Source: Bacteroidota bacterium
Lineage (GTDB): Bacteria > Bacteroidota > Bacteroidia > B-17B0 > Aurantibacillaceae
Reading direction: 5' to 3'
Assembly: GCA_021156365.1 (NCBI GenBank)
Contig: JAJNDK010000008.1
Span: 1-64,000 of the forward strand
DNA: 64,000 bases
Shown here: positions 38,207-47,302 of the stretch, piece by piece
Position numbering within the stretch: the first letter of the stretch is position 1
Layout of the letters: every line of letters begins with the position of its first letter
Translations under genes and position numbers: made by a program
Notes under the pieces: model-generated
Databases searched by the model: none
Told to the model about the DNA's origin: nothing
The model's input: only the letters and a program-made list of their open reading frames with translations

Positions 38207-39967
38207 ATGAAATTTATACTCCCTGCTCTTCTCGCGCTTGTAGGTATCTGTACAACTGCATACGGCCAAAATGATTCCAATGCAGTGGTTGTCCTACATA
38301 CTAAAATCGACGGGTTTATCGGGAAGAACCAGAACGATTCAGTGATTTTTTATGCAAAAACCGCACTGGAGCTGTCAAAAAAAATAAACTATAAACAAGG
38401 GATTGCAAAATCACTGAGCTCGGAAGGGATCGGCTACATGCACAAAGGCGAATACCCAAAAGCATTGGAAAATTTCTTTACAGCGCTCTCCGTTTACGAA
38501 TCGTTGAAAAACAAAAATGGTATCCTGGTGCAATACGGTAACATTGGTATTGTGTATGATAACCAGAACGACAATGAAAAGGCGCTGGAATATTACTCGA
38601 AAGCGCTGGAGATCTCGGAAGAAACCGGCGACCGGAAACATGCGTCGATCCAGTACTGCAATATTGCCATTGTGTATACGAAAAAAGGAATGCTTCCGAA
38701 AGCCGGGCATTACTTTATGAAAGCAATGGAAATGGACAGTATAATGGGCGACCGGGATGGCGTGGCCCGGAACCTGATCAACCTGGGAAGTGTGTTTTTA
38801 GACAGGAAATTATTCAGTGATGCGCTCGGCTATTTCTCGCGAGGACTGGCCATTGCCGAAGAAGAAGGCAACAAATCACAAATGGCCGGCTGCCTGGTAA
38901 ACCTGGGCTATGCCTATATGGACATGAAAGATTATAAAACAGCAGAAACATACATGCTGCGCTCTATAAAGACACTGGAAGAAGTGGACGACCTTAACCT
39001 GAAAAGCGAGGTGGAAAAACTGGTCAGTGATTTTTATATCGAGGCGGGCCGGCACAAGGAAGCCATGCAGCACTACAAAGCTTACGTTTCTCTACGGGAC
39101 AGCGTTTATAATGAAGAGAATACAAAAAAAAGCCTGGCCGCGGAAATGAATTATGGCTTTGAGAAAAAGCAAGCTGCCACCCAGTTCGAACACGACAGGA
39201 TCGTTTATGAGCTGGAAGCGGAGAACAAACTGCACCGGCAGCTCCGCCTGTTCCTGATCATTTTTATTGTACTTGTGCTTGTGTTGTTATTCTTTGCAAA
39301 GCGTGCCTATGACAATAAAAAAAGGATCGCCGAATTCATGGGTTCCGAAAGCGAGCGGAAAGAAGTACTCTTGCAGGAAGTGCAGCACCGGATCAACAAC
39401 AACCTCCAGATCATTTCAGGATTACTGACCCTTCAGGCAGATAACGCAGGAGATGCAAAACTTTCGGAATGCCTGCACCAGAGCCGGCGCAGGATCGAAT
39501 CGCTATCGGTGGTCCATGAGCTTTTGTATAAAAGCGATGCCTCGCTGACAATAAAGATGTACCAGTACATTAACCAGGTGCTGGATTTTCACCGGAGCAT
39601 AGCTTTAGCCGGTACCTCCAAAGTAACAATAGAAACAACGGTCACAGATACGGGCTTTGCTTCCAAATATGCTGTTCCGATCGCGCTCATCGTAAATGAG
39701 GCCGTAACCAATTCCCTGAAATATGCTTTTGATGCAAACACGGGCGGAAAGATCTTCATTTCGTTGCTGCCGGTAAAGAACGAAGCGGGTAAATGGCGCT
39801 TATATATATCAGATACCGGGAAAGGTCTGCCCGAAGAAAATAATTTCAGGAAGGACAGCTTGGGGATCCGCCTTGTTTCCATCATGAGCAAACAGATCGG
39901 GGGAATACTTACGAAAAGCAACAGCCCTGGCGCAACATTTGAAGTAGTGTTTACTATGCTTGAATAA
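38207..39967 (+). CDS. TPR-containing sensor histidine kinase (HisKA_2 type)
   Basis: 586 residues: signal peptide (1-20), about five to six TPR repeats (about 60-300; ALEYYSKALEISEETGDRKH and similar), a coiled-coil stretch, one membrane helix (about 347-363), then HisKA_2 with phospho-acceptor H394 in EVQHRINNNLQIISGLL and an HATPase domain (N-box IVNEAVTNSLKYAFD, G-box ISDTGKGLPEENN). The TPR part is expected in the periplasm, the kinase in the cytoplasm. It precedes the LytTR regulator by 14 bp, an expected cognate pair. Bacteroidota often carry such TPR kinase/LytTR pairs. Confidence 0.93.
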   Translation: MKFILPALLALVGICTTAYGQNDSNAVVVLHTKIDGFIGKNQNDSVIFYAKTALELSKKINYKQGIAKSLSSEGIGYMHKGEYPKALENFFTALSVYESLKNKNGILVQYGNIGIVYDNQNDNEKALEYYSKALEISEETGDRKHASIQYCNIAIVYTKKGMLPKAGHYFMKAMEMDSIMGDRDGVARNLINLGSVFLDRKLFSDALGYFSRGLAIAEEEGNKSQMAGCLVNLGYAYMDMKDYKTAETYMLRSIKTLEEVDDLNLKSEVEKLVSDFYIEAGRHKEAMQHYKAYVSLRDSVYNEENTKKSLAAEMNYGFEKKQAATQFEHDRIVYELEAENKLHRQLRLFLIIFIVLVLVLLFFAKRAYDNKKRIAEFMGSESERKEVLLQEVQHRINNNLQIISGLLTLQADNAGDAKLSECLHQSRRRIESLSVVHELLYKSDASLTIKMYQYINQVLDFHRSIALAGTSKVTIETTVTDTGFASKYAVPIALIVNEAVTNSLKYAFDANTGGKIFISLLPVKNEAGKWRLYISDTGKGLPEENNFRKDSLGIRLVSIMSKQIGGILTKSNSPGATFEVVFTMLE

Positions 39968-39981
39968 TAAAAGGACGATCT

Positions 39982-40689
39982 ATGAAAAAAACAGATTTTT
40001 TAATAGTTGAAGATGAATTACTGATCGCGGAGACCATCTCCGAGATCCTTGAAAAGGCAGGATGCACGCAGATTCGTATCGTCGATTCTTTTGATAGTGC
40101 TATCACTGAGATCGAGAACAGGAAACCCGACATGGTCCTTACGGATATCAATTTAGAAAAAGATAAATCCGGGATTGACCTGGGTGAGGTACTGCATAGC
40201 AAGTACCGGATCCCTTTTATTTATATCACCTCACATTCAAGTGCTGAGATACTGGACAAGGCAAAACATACACGCCCGAATGCTTATATCGTAAAACCGT
40301 TTAAAAGCGAAGATCTTGTGGTAGCGATTGAACTGGCCCTGTTCAACTCCTTTGACAAGACGGTGGAAGAAACAGGCCATGCCGAACTGATGATCAAAGA
40401 CGGAAGAGCGATTGTACGCCTGAGCTGCAGCAGCATTGTATGGCTGGAAGCAGATGGTAATTATACCACTATTTACCTGCGTGAGAATAAAAGAAGGGTG
40501 ACGCGTACTTCGCTCACAGAGCTTACTGAACAATTACCTGCCGATCAGTTTATCCGTATTCACAAATCCTATCTTGTCAATAAAAACTTCATCCGCGAGC
40601 TGAGATCCGGCAGCCTGATCATGGAAGGCCATGAATTGCCTATCGGCAGGACTTACCAGCAGCATATCACGGACATATTCAAAAAGTAG
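39982..40689 (+). CDS. LytTR-family response regulator
   Basis: 235 residues: receiver domain (1-118) with E10/D11, phospho-acceptor D55 in MVLTDINLEK, T83 and K105 in YIVKPFKSED. A LytTR DNA-binding domain follows (about 135-234; IVWLEADGNYTTIYLRENKR, FIRIHKSYLVNKNFI, ELPIGRTYQQ). It is co-transcribed with the TPR kinase. The next gene is a T9SS adhesin 248 bp downstream, which is a natural but unproven target. Confidence 0.95.
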   Translation: MKKTDFLIVEDELLIAETISEILEKAGCTQIRIVDSFDSAITEIENRKPDMVLTDINLEKDKSGIDLGEVLHSKYRIPFIYITSHSSAEILDKAKHTRPNAYIVKPFKSEDLVVAIELALFNSFDKTVEETGHAELMIKDGRAIVRLSCSSIVWLEADGNYTTIYLRENKRRVTRTSLTELTEQLPADQFIRIHKSYLVNKNFIRELRSGSLIMEGHELPIGRTYQQHITDIFKK

Positions 40690-40840
40690 GGGTCAGTCTT
40701 AGAGATCTCCGTTCACATTACATGCATGTAGAGTGATTTGCATTTCCATATTTCTATGAAGTATTGTCCGGATATTTTCTGAAAAATCCCGGCTCCGGCA
40801 GGTGATCTGCTGTTTGCATACTTTATTCCGTCGTTCAACC

Positions 40841-40868
40841 CAAAAAAAAGAGCCCTCTTTTCCTTTTC
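40841..40868. terminator. Possible weak bidirectional terminator after the kinase/regulator pair
   Basis: An A8-GAG, short loop, CTC-T4 element between the LytTR gene and the adhesin gene could act as an intrinsic terminator in either direction. The stem is only 6-7 bp and A/T-rich, so the call is tentative. Confidence 0.35.
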
Positions 40869-40901
40869 GGTACATTCGCTGATATCTGAAAATTAACCTC
40901 C

Positions 40902-40921
40902 GCACTGAAAAAATTCAGTGC
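40902..40921. promoter_or_regulatory. Palindrome in the leader of the adhesin gene
   Basis: GCACTGAA and TTCAGTGC are perfect inverted repeats around four A residues, ending 16 bp before the adhesin ATG. An A-run, not a T-run, follows, so it is not a plus-strand terminator. It may be an operator or a leader hairpin affecting translation. Confidence 0.45.
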
Positions 40922-40937
40922 ACAAAAAAATTGATCC

Positions 40938-43900
40938 ATGAAAAAAAAATTCCTCTTCTCTTGCCTCCTGCTCGGCTCCTTTTTTATCACAAGGGCCCAA
41001 ACCATGAACCTTATATGGGCTAAAAAAACGGGCGGAGCCTCCTATGACATCGGAAATGCATTAGTTACGGACGCTGCAGGCAATGTATATACAACAGGCT
41101 TTTTTTCGGGAACAAGCGATTTTGATCCGGGTACGGGCACTTTTAATTTAACCTCCAACGGATCTTACGACATCATTGTTTCCAAGCTGGATGCATCCGG
41201 AAATTTCGTATGGGCTAAACAAGTAGGAAGCACTTCCCTTGATATCGCTACTTCTATTGCTGTTGACGCGGCCGGAAATGTGTATACCGCGGGTTATTTC
41301 CAGGGAATAGCCGATTTTGATCCGGGAGCAGGCACTTTTAATTTAACTCCGGGTAGCATTGGCAGTCCTGATAACTTCATTTTAAAGCTGGATGGCGCGG
41401 GCAATTTTGTATGGGCAAAAAGAACAGGTAACTCTGGTGGTGAGAACACAAATGGTATAGCTGTAGATGCTGTCGGCAATATATATACAACAGGCTATTT
41501 TGCCGGAACTGTCGATTTTGACCCGGAAGCGGGAACAAGCAACTTAACTTCAGCCGGAGCTGCCGATATCTTTGTTTCCAAACTGGATGCTACGGGCAAT
41601 TTTTTATGGGCTAAACGAATGGGTGGTGTTGATGCTGATATTGGATATGGCGTTGCTGTTGATGCTACCGGTAATGTTTATACAACAGGTTCTTTTTCAA
41701 ACACTGCCGATTTTGATCCGGGCGCAGGTACTGCGAACCTGTCCGGGGCCGGCGGATTTGTGTCGAAGCTGGATCCGACCGGCACTTTTATCTGGGCCAA
41801 AAGGCTTGGAGCCGGAGGTACTTATAGTTATGCTATTGAAGTGGACGCTACCGGCAATGTATACACCACCGGTGGATTCCAGGCCACCGGAGATTTTGAT
41901 CCGGGTGCAGGTACAGCTAATTTAACTTCCGCAGGATCCTGGGAGGCATTTGTCTCGAAGCTGGATGCTGCTGGTAATTATGTATGGGCCAACTCGCTGG
42001 GGAGTACTGGCTTTGATACCGGGAATGCCATTACTGTAGATGCGGTGGGCAATGTATATACAACGGGTAATTTTTCCGGGACTGTCGATTTTGATCCGGG
42101 CACAGGTGTTTCTAACTTTGTTTCTGCCGGTAATGGCGATATATACATATGGCAGCTGGGAGCTTCAGGCAATTTTATCAGAGCTTATCAAATGACCGGC
42201 GCTGGTAATGATGAAGGCAACGGTATTACAATAGACGCCTTTGGTAATGTATACACTGCAGGTACTTTCGAGAGTACGGTAGATTTTGATCCGGCCACTC
42301 GTGTTCTTAACCTAAGCTCAGCCGGTATCGGTGATATATTTATTCATAAGTTAGGTACTGCCGCGGTGGCTTTAAACTTTGACGGATCCAACGACCGGGT
42401 GTCTTTGGGATCATTCGGTATTAGCGGAGCAGCAGCAAGAACCGTTGAATTCTGGATAAAAACCACTGTTACCGGTGGTTTTCAAAATCCTTTTTCTTCA
42501 GGTACAGCTAATCCAAACGCGGCTTTTAATATCAAGGTCACTCCTACCGGTCATTTAGGTCTTATGGGCTTCGGTAATGACTATTATCCTTCTACGGGAA
42601 CGCTGATAGCTGACGGCAGCTTTCACCACGTAGCGGTTACTTACGACGGCACAAATGCCATAGCGTATATCGACGGAACATGGGAATGGACATTTGCAAC
42701 CATACTGGCAACTGCCGGATCGGATAATTTTATCGGCTCATCCAATCACACCGGCGCAGAACAATATTTTAAAGGCACTATAGATGAGCTTCGCGTATGG
42801 AATGAAGCACGTGACGGGTGCGAGATCCTTACTTATAAAAACTGTGAAATATCCGGTGCAGCAGCCGGGCTTGTAGCGAACTACCATTTTAACCAGGGTG
42901 CACATAATTCTATTAATACCGGTCTGACCGCCCTGGTTGATTCTTCCGGGAGCAGTAATACGGGAACACTTGCCAACTTTGCTTTAACGGGCAGTACATC
43001 TAACTGGACATCGCCGGGCGCTGTCGCGCTCCACTATACCACGCCACTCGTTTCAACGGTTTCCTCCACAGGAACTTCCACAAATGTAAGCTGCTTTGGT
43101 GGATCAAATGGTACTGCTTCGGTATCTCCGGTTGGTGGTGTAAGTCCTTACACTTATTCATGGGTACCGGCCGGAGGAACAGGAGCAGGCGCTTCAGGGC
43201 TCACAGCCGGTAATTACACCGTTACGGTGAGAGATGCAACCGGGTGTACTTCTCGGGCATATACAATTATTCAACCCACGGCTGTTTCAGGTGCAACGGC
43301 TGTTACAAACACAACCTGCTTCGGCGGATCGAACGGAACTATTGATCTGACTCCTTCGGGGGGTACTCCGGGATACACATACAACTGGGGCAGCGGGATC
43401 ACAACACAGGACAGAACAGGATTGGCTGCGGGAACGTATACCGTGATCATCAGGGATGCAAGCGCATGTACAGGGACAGTAACTGCAACAGTTAACCAGC
43501 CTGCTGCAGTTTCAGGAACAACAGTTGTAACAAACACAACCTGCTTCGGTGGATCGAACGGAACTATTGATCTGACTCCTTCGGGGGGCACTCCGGGATA
43601 TACATACAACTGGGGCGGCGGAATCACAACACAGGACAGAACAGGATTGGTTGCGGGAACGTATACTGTGATCATCAGGGATGCAAACGCATGTACAGGG
43701 ACAGTAACAGCTACTATAACTGCACCACCTGCACTTGTATTAACTGCTGCTGCACAAACCAATGTATCCTGCTTCGGCGGATCGAATGGTGCTGCAAGCA
43801 TGAATGCTGCCAATGGTGGAACGGGAACAAAAACATACGACTGGGCACCGGGAACACCAACAGGTGACGGAACCACTTCTGTTAGCGGCTTAACAGCAGG

Positions 43901-45911
43901 CACATGGACTTGTACAGTTACAGATGCAAACGGATGTACTGCATCCCAGGTATTTACTGTTTCTGAACCGAGCGCTGTCTCATTTACTGCTTCTTCGCAA
44001 ACCAATGTATCTTGCTTCGGCGGATCGGATGGTGCTTCAGCAATGAACGCAGCAACCGGCGGAACAGGAACAAAAACATATGACTGGGCACCGGGAACAC
44101 CAACAGGTGACGGAACCACTTCTGTTAGCGGCTTAACAGCAGGCACATGGACTTGTACAGTTACGGATGCGAACGGATGTACTGCATCACAGGTATTTAC
44201 TGTTTCTGAGCCAGGCGAACTTGTATTAACCGCTGCTTCGCAAACCAATGTATCCTGCTTTGGCGGATCGAATGGTGACGCAGGCGTTAACGCTGCCACA
44301 GGTGGAACAGGAACAAAAACATATGACTGGGCACCGGGAACACCAACAGGTGACGGAACCATTTCTGCCAGCAACTTAACAGCAGGCACATGGACTTGTA
44401 CAGTTACGGATGCGAACGGATGTACTGCATCACAGGTATTCACTGTTTCTGAACCGAGCGCTGTCTCATTTACTGCTTCTTCGCAAACCAATGTATCTTG
44501 CTTCGGCGGATCGGATGGTGCTGCAGTAATGAACGCAGCAACCGGCGGAACAGGAACAAAAACATATGACTGGGCACCGGGAACGCCAACAGGCGACGGA
44601 ACCACTTCTGCCAGCGGTTTAACGGAAGGAACATGGACTTGTACAGTTACTGATGCGAACGGATGTACTGCATCCCAGGTATTTACTGTTTCTGAACCGG
44701 GTGCAAGTGTTTCCACTGTTACTGCTACTTCATGTGATGCATACACATTAAACAGCACAACCTATACATCGGATGGAACATACACACAGATCCTCACAGG
44801 CGCAAGCTCGACAGGTTGCGATAGTACTATAACACTGAGCCTTACCATACGTCATTCTTCCGCTTCCACAATGAATGCGACAGCATGCAGCAGCTATACA
44901 CTGAACGGAACTACATACAACACAAACGGAACGTACACACAAATGTTCACCAATGCAGCAGGTTGTGATAGTACGCTTACATTGAACCTGACAGTGAATC
45001 AGCCAAGCACTTCCACGCTTAACGAAACAACATGTGTCAGCTACACACTGAACGGAACTACCTACACTGCAAGCGGAACCTACACACAAAACCTGACGAA
45101 CGCGGCAGGTTGCGACAGTACACTTACATTGAACCTGATAGTGAACCAACCGAGCGTTTCCACGCTGAACGAAACAACATGTGTCAGCTACACACTGAAC
45201 GGAACTACCTACACTGCAAGCGGAACCTACACACAAAACCTGACGAACGCGGCCGGTTGCGATAGTACACTTACATTGAACCTGACAGTGAACCAACCGA
45301 GCGTTTCCACATTGAACGAAACAACATGTGTTAGCTACACACTGAACGGAACTACCTACAATGCAAGCGGAACTTACACACAAAACGTAACAAATGTGTC
45401 CGGTTGCGACAGTACGATCACGCTGAATCTGACCATCAACAACGTAGATGTTTCTGTAACTCAAAACGGAGAGACAATTACTGCCAATGCAAGCGGCGCA
45501 GCTTACCAGTGGATGGACTGCACTACTAATCTTCCTGTTTCAGGCGAAACCAACCAAAGCTTCACCGCAACAGCTAACGGAGATTACGCAGTGATCGTTA
45601 CAAACAGCGGGTGTTCTGATACCAGTCTCTGTACAAACATTGCAGGTATTGGCATGAAAGACATAAAAACTGAGTTGAACCAGGTAACTGTATTTCCAAA
45701 CCCGTTCAGTAATATGATCACAGTCTCAGCCACAGTAATGCAATCAGCTACCATCGAGATCTGCAATGCGATCGGAGAGAAAGTGTATATAACAGAAATG
45801 AAAGGAACAACTATGAACATCGATCTGAATAAATTAGAGAACGGTGTTTACATACTGAAACTGACAAATGGAAACATACTGAGCACAAAACGTATTGTGA
45901 AGCAACAATAA
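40938..45911 (+). CDS. Mosaic T9SS-secreted adhesin (beta-propeller, LamG, SprB repeats)
   Basis: 1657 residues. Signal peptide (1-21); about nine SBBP-type propeller repeats (about 25-470, each near NVYTTGxFxGTxDFDPG and ending FVSKLDAxGNFxWAK); a LamG/concanavalin-like domain (about 475-655, HHVAVTYDGTNAIAYIDGTW); seven SprB-type repeats (about 715-1255, TNVSCFGGSNG...GTWTCTVTDANGCTASQ); five roughly 42-residue Cys repeats (about 1256-1500, CVSYTLNGTTYTASGTYTQN); and a type A T9SS sorting domain at the C-terminus (VFPNPFSNMITVSA ... ENGVYILKLTNG, basic end). SprB repeats are known from the mobile gliding adhesin of Flavobacterium. The protein is expected on the cell surface. It follows the TPR-kinase/LytTR pair and has terminators after it. 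Confidence 0.92.
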   Translation: MKKKFLFSCLLLGSFFITRAQTMNLIWAKKTGGASYDIGNALVTDAAGNVYTTGFFSGTSDFDPGTGTFNLTSNGSYDIIVSKLDASGNFVWAKQVGSTSLDIATSIAVDAAGNVYTAGYFQGIADFDPGAGTFNLTPGSIGSPDNFILKLDGAGNFVWAKRTGNSGGENTNGIAVDAVGNIYTTGYFAGTVDFDPEAGTSNLTSAGAADIFVSKLDATGNFLWAKRMGGVDADIGYGVAVDATGNVYTTGSFSNTADFDPGAGTANLSGAGGFVSKLDPTGTFIWAKRLGAGGTYSYAIEVDATGNVYTTGGFQATGDFDPGAGTANLTSAGSWEAFVSKLDAAGNYVWANSLGSTGFDTGNAITVDAVGNVYTTGNFSGTVDFDPGTGVSNFVSAGNGDIYIWQLGASGNFIRAYQMTGAGNDEGNGITIDAFGNVYTAGTFESTVDFDPATRVLNLSSAGIGDIFIHKLGTAAVALNFDGSNDRVSLGSFGISGAAARTVEFWIKTTVTGGFQNPFSSGTANPNAAFNIKVTPTGHLGLMGFGNDYYPSTGTLIADGSFHHVAVTYDGTNAIAYIDGTWEWTFATILATAGSDNFIGSSNHTGAEQYFKGTIDELRVWNEARDGCEILTYKNCEISGAAAGLVANYHFNQGAHNSINTGLTALVDSSGSSNTGTLANFALTGSTSNWTSPGAVALHYTTPLVSTVSSTGTSTNVSCFGGSNGTASVSPVGGVSPYTYSWVPAGGTGAGASGLTAGNYTVTVRDATGCTSRAYTIIQPTAVSGATAVTNTTCFGGSNGTIDLTPSGGTPGYTYNWGSGITTQDRTGLAAGTYTVIIRDASACTGTVTATVNQPAAVSGTTVVTNTTCFGGSNGTIDLTPSGGTPGYTYNWGGGITTQDRTGLVAGTYTVIIRDANACTGTVTATITAPPALVLTAAAQTNVSCFGGSNGAASMNAANGGTGTKTYDWAPGTPTGDGTTSVSGLTAGTWTCTVTDANGCTASQVFTVSEPSAVSFTASSQTNVSCFGGSDGASAMNAATGGTGTKTYDWAPGTPTGDGTTSVSGLTAGTWTCTVTDANGCTASQVFTVSEPGELVLTAASQTNVSCFGGSNGDAGVNAATGGTGTKTYDWAPGTPTGDGTISASNLTAGTWTCTVTDANGCTASQVFTVSEPSAVSFTASSQTNVSCFGGSDGAAVMNAATGGTGTKTYDWAPGTPTGDGTTSASGLTEGTWTCTVTDANGCTASQVFTVSEPGASVSTVTATSCDAYTLNSTTYTSDGTYTQILTGASSTGCDSTITLSLTIRHSSASTMNATACSSYTLNGTTYNTNGTYTQMFTNAAGCDSTLTLNLTVNQPSTSTLNETTCVSYTLNGTTYTASGTYTQNLTNAAGCDSTLTLNLIVNQPSVSTLNETTCVSYTLNGTTYTASGTYTQNLTNAAGCDSTLTLNLTVNQPSVSTLNETTCVSYTLNGTTYNASGTYTQNVTNVSGCDSTITLNLTINNVDVSVTQNGETITANASGAAYQWMDCTTNLPVSGETNQSFTATANGDYAVIVTNSGCSDTSLCTNIAGIGMKDIKTELNQVTVFPNPFSNMITVSATVMQSATIEICNAIGEKVYITEMKGTTMNIDLNKLENGVYILKLTNGNILSTKRIVKQQ
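43080..45440 (+). repeat. Near-identical tandem repeats (SprB-type and Cys-type) in the adhesin
   Basis: Seven SprB-type units occupy about 43080-44700. Units 2-3 form one subtype, and units 4-7 (about 240 bp each) form another, nearly identical at DNA level. Five shorter units of about 126-140 bp follow (about 44705-45440), with those near 45020, 45160 and 45310 almost identical. Recent duplication or gene conversion is likely, and assembly errors in copy number are possible. Confidence 0.85.
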
Positions 45912-45941
45912 AATACTACAGTTACTACTACCCTGCAAGAA

Positions 45942-45973
45942 AAAAGGCAGTCTTCAAAAGAGGCTGTCTTTTG
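45942..45973 (+). terminator. Rho-independent terminator after the mosaic adhesin
   Basis: Stem AAAAGGCAGTCTT pairs with AGAGGCTGTCTTTT (two G-U pairs) around a short A-rich loop, ending in a T-run, 30 bp after the adhesin stop. Confidence 0.7.
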
Positions 45974-46112
45974 CATTAAACTACTATTGTTTCCTGTTGT
46001 TTCCCGGCTTATTCTTGTATATGACAAGTATGAAACAATCTTCCGTAAACTTTTCCATCATTCCGCAGGTGATCCCGGCCTGAATGTTCTTATATTCCAC
46101 TACCTGTTGAAT

Positions 46113-46144
46113 AAAGGGATACTGTCCGCGGTGTCCCTTTTTTT
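46113..46144 (+). terminator. Second terminator-like hairpin between convergent genes
   Basis: AAAGGGA and TCCCTTT (plus TAC/GTG-type extensions) form a hairpin followed by a run of T on the plus strand. It lies 18 bp beyond the end of the minus-strand coiled-coil/barrel gene and may also help end that transcript, although its minus-strand tail (TTTATTC) is weaker. Confidence 0.55.
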
Positions 46145-46161
46145 ATATACCAGCATCTAAG

Positions 46162-47214
46162 TTAAAAGGAGAAGTTTAGCGAGGTCCCTACTCTCCAGCC
46201 ACGCATATTCCTGTTTTCGGAGCTGATCGGCAAATAATAATTCACATTGGTATCGAACAGGAAGTACTTATTCTTGAACAGCTCTATCCCTGTGCTCGGG
46301 CTCGCATAAAAAATGCCTTTGGATGCTTCATCGCTGTATGCAATGGAATAGCCTGCCTGGTAACCGATATAAAGGTTCATGAATTTGTTGTTCCCTCTTC
46401 CCAAATGACGGCTGTACCAATCCTGCCCGAAGGTGAAAGTAAAAAGCTCATCGTAGGCGGTGGAATCCGTACTTACTTTCCCGTTCGCCTTCAAAGCGCC
46501 TAAGGAAAAATAACTTTTGCCTTTTGTAAATAAATACTTCAGGTACACGCCCTGGTAAGAAGCATACGAAATACCCTGCTTCGGGTTCTCTGTAAACAGG
46601 TACACATACTCGGCTCCCGGCATATGAACAAAATTGACCTTTGAATTCGTAGGACTGCTCTGCTCATCATTCATATCGATAGAGACCGTGTACATGTTCT
46701 TTACCGACTCCAGCTTGCCGATCTTTTTCTTTGCATTGTAGATCTCCATTTCAATATCGCGGATCTTTTCCCAGTGCTGGTAGTAGCGTTCCGATTTTAC
46801 AGAATCTATCTTCACAAGCATCTTTTCGTATTCTGCCTTCTTGATCTCAAGGCGTTCCAGCTCCAATTGGGTTTCAGCAAGCTTTGCCTGATTGTTATAA
46901 GAGTTTAGGTTTTTGGAGCTCACGTAGCCAAGCGTTGCACAAAAGGAGTCGATCGCTGCCACTTCCTTGTCCTGCACCGAAAACTCGTAATGATGCGAAT
47001 CCTTGGTTTCATGCTGGTTGATCACCGTAAATCCTTTGATACGGATGTATTCCTCGATCCGGGTCTTCCCTACTTTGTACTCAACGGAATAGATGGTGTA
47101 TTTCAGCACATTGGCTGAGGGGAAATCTTTGGTGCCCTCGTCATACGCATTGTATTTCTGGGCCGGGGATGCCACTACTATGAGCAGTAAAGCGAAAAGG
47201 AAGAGTTTTTTCAT
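46162..47214 (-). CDS. Coiled-coil protein with C-terminal outer-membrane barrel-like domain
   Basis: 350 residues from the ATG at 47214 (signal peptide MKKLFLFALLLIVVASPAQ); an 18-codon upstream extension is open but spoils the signal peptide. An N-terminal domain (about 20-105) is followed by a coiled coil (about 110-175, LAETQLELERLEIKKAEYEK) and YTVSIDMNDEQ, a layout like DUF4349 proteins. A C-terminal half of amphipathic strands (YVYLFTENPKQGISYASYQG through GWRVGTSLNFSF) ends in Phe, as outer-membrane barrels do. Function unknown; the fusion is the notable point. Confidence 0.75.
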   Translation of the reverse strand: MKKLFLFALLLIVVASPAQKYNAYDEGTKDFPSANVLKYTIYSVEYKVGKTRIEEYIRIKGFTVINQHETKDSHHYEFSVQDKEVAAIDSFCATLGYVSSKNLNSYNNQAKLAETQLELERLEIKKAEYEKMLVKIDSVKSERYYQHWEKIRDIEMEIYNAKKKIGKLESVKNMYTVSIDMNDEQSSPTNSKVNFVHMPGAEYVYLFTENPKQGISYASYQGVYLKYLFTKGKSYFSLGALKANGKVSTDSTAYDELFTFTFGQDWYSRHLGRGNNKFMNLYIGYQAGYSIAYSDEASKGIFYASPSTGIELFKNKYFLFDTNVNYYLPISSENRNMRGWRVGTSLNFSF

Positions 47215-47227
47215 GTCGTTCTGATTT

Positions 47228-47296
47228 CCGGTAAAGGTATTTTTCCTTTTCCCGGGAATTTTTGACATAGATCAAAAAAACAATGCTCTTTACCGG
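47228..47296. repeat. 9-bp inverted repeat in the leader of the barrel gene
   Basis: CCGGTAAAG (47228-47236) and CTTTACCGG (47288-47296) are perfect inverted repeats 51 bp apart, lying between the hydrolase stop and the next gene's ATG. They could be two half-sites or a long-looped hairpin. Confidence 0.35.
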
Positions 47297-47302
47297 TCAG
47301 AT

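Noticed and set aside
43271-45464. Minus-strand open frames of 495 and 238 codons opposite the mosaic adhesin
   Set aside because: Same artefact: the period and composition follow the SprB-type and Cys repeats of the plus-strand gene, which has a signal peptide and a T9SS end.
46021-46084. 20-codon plus-strand frame between convergent genes
   Set aside because: Too short, no ribosome site or known small-protein pattern, and it precedes a terminator hairpin.
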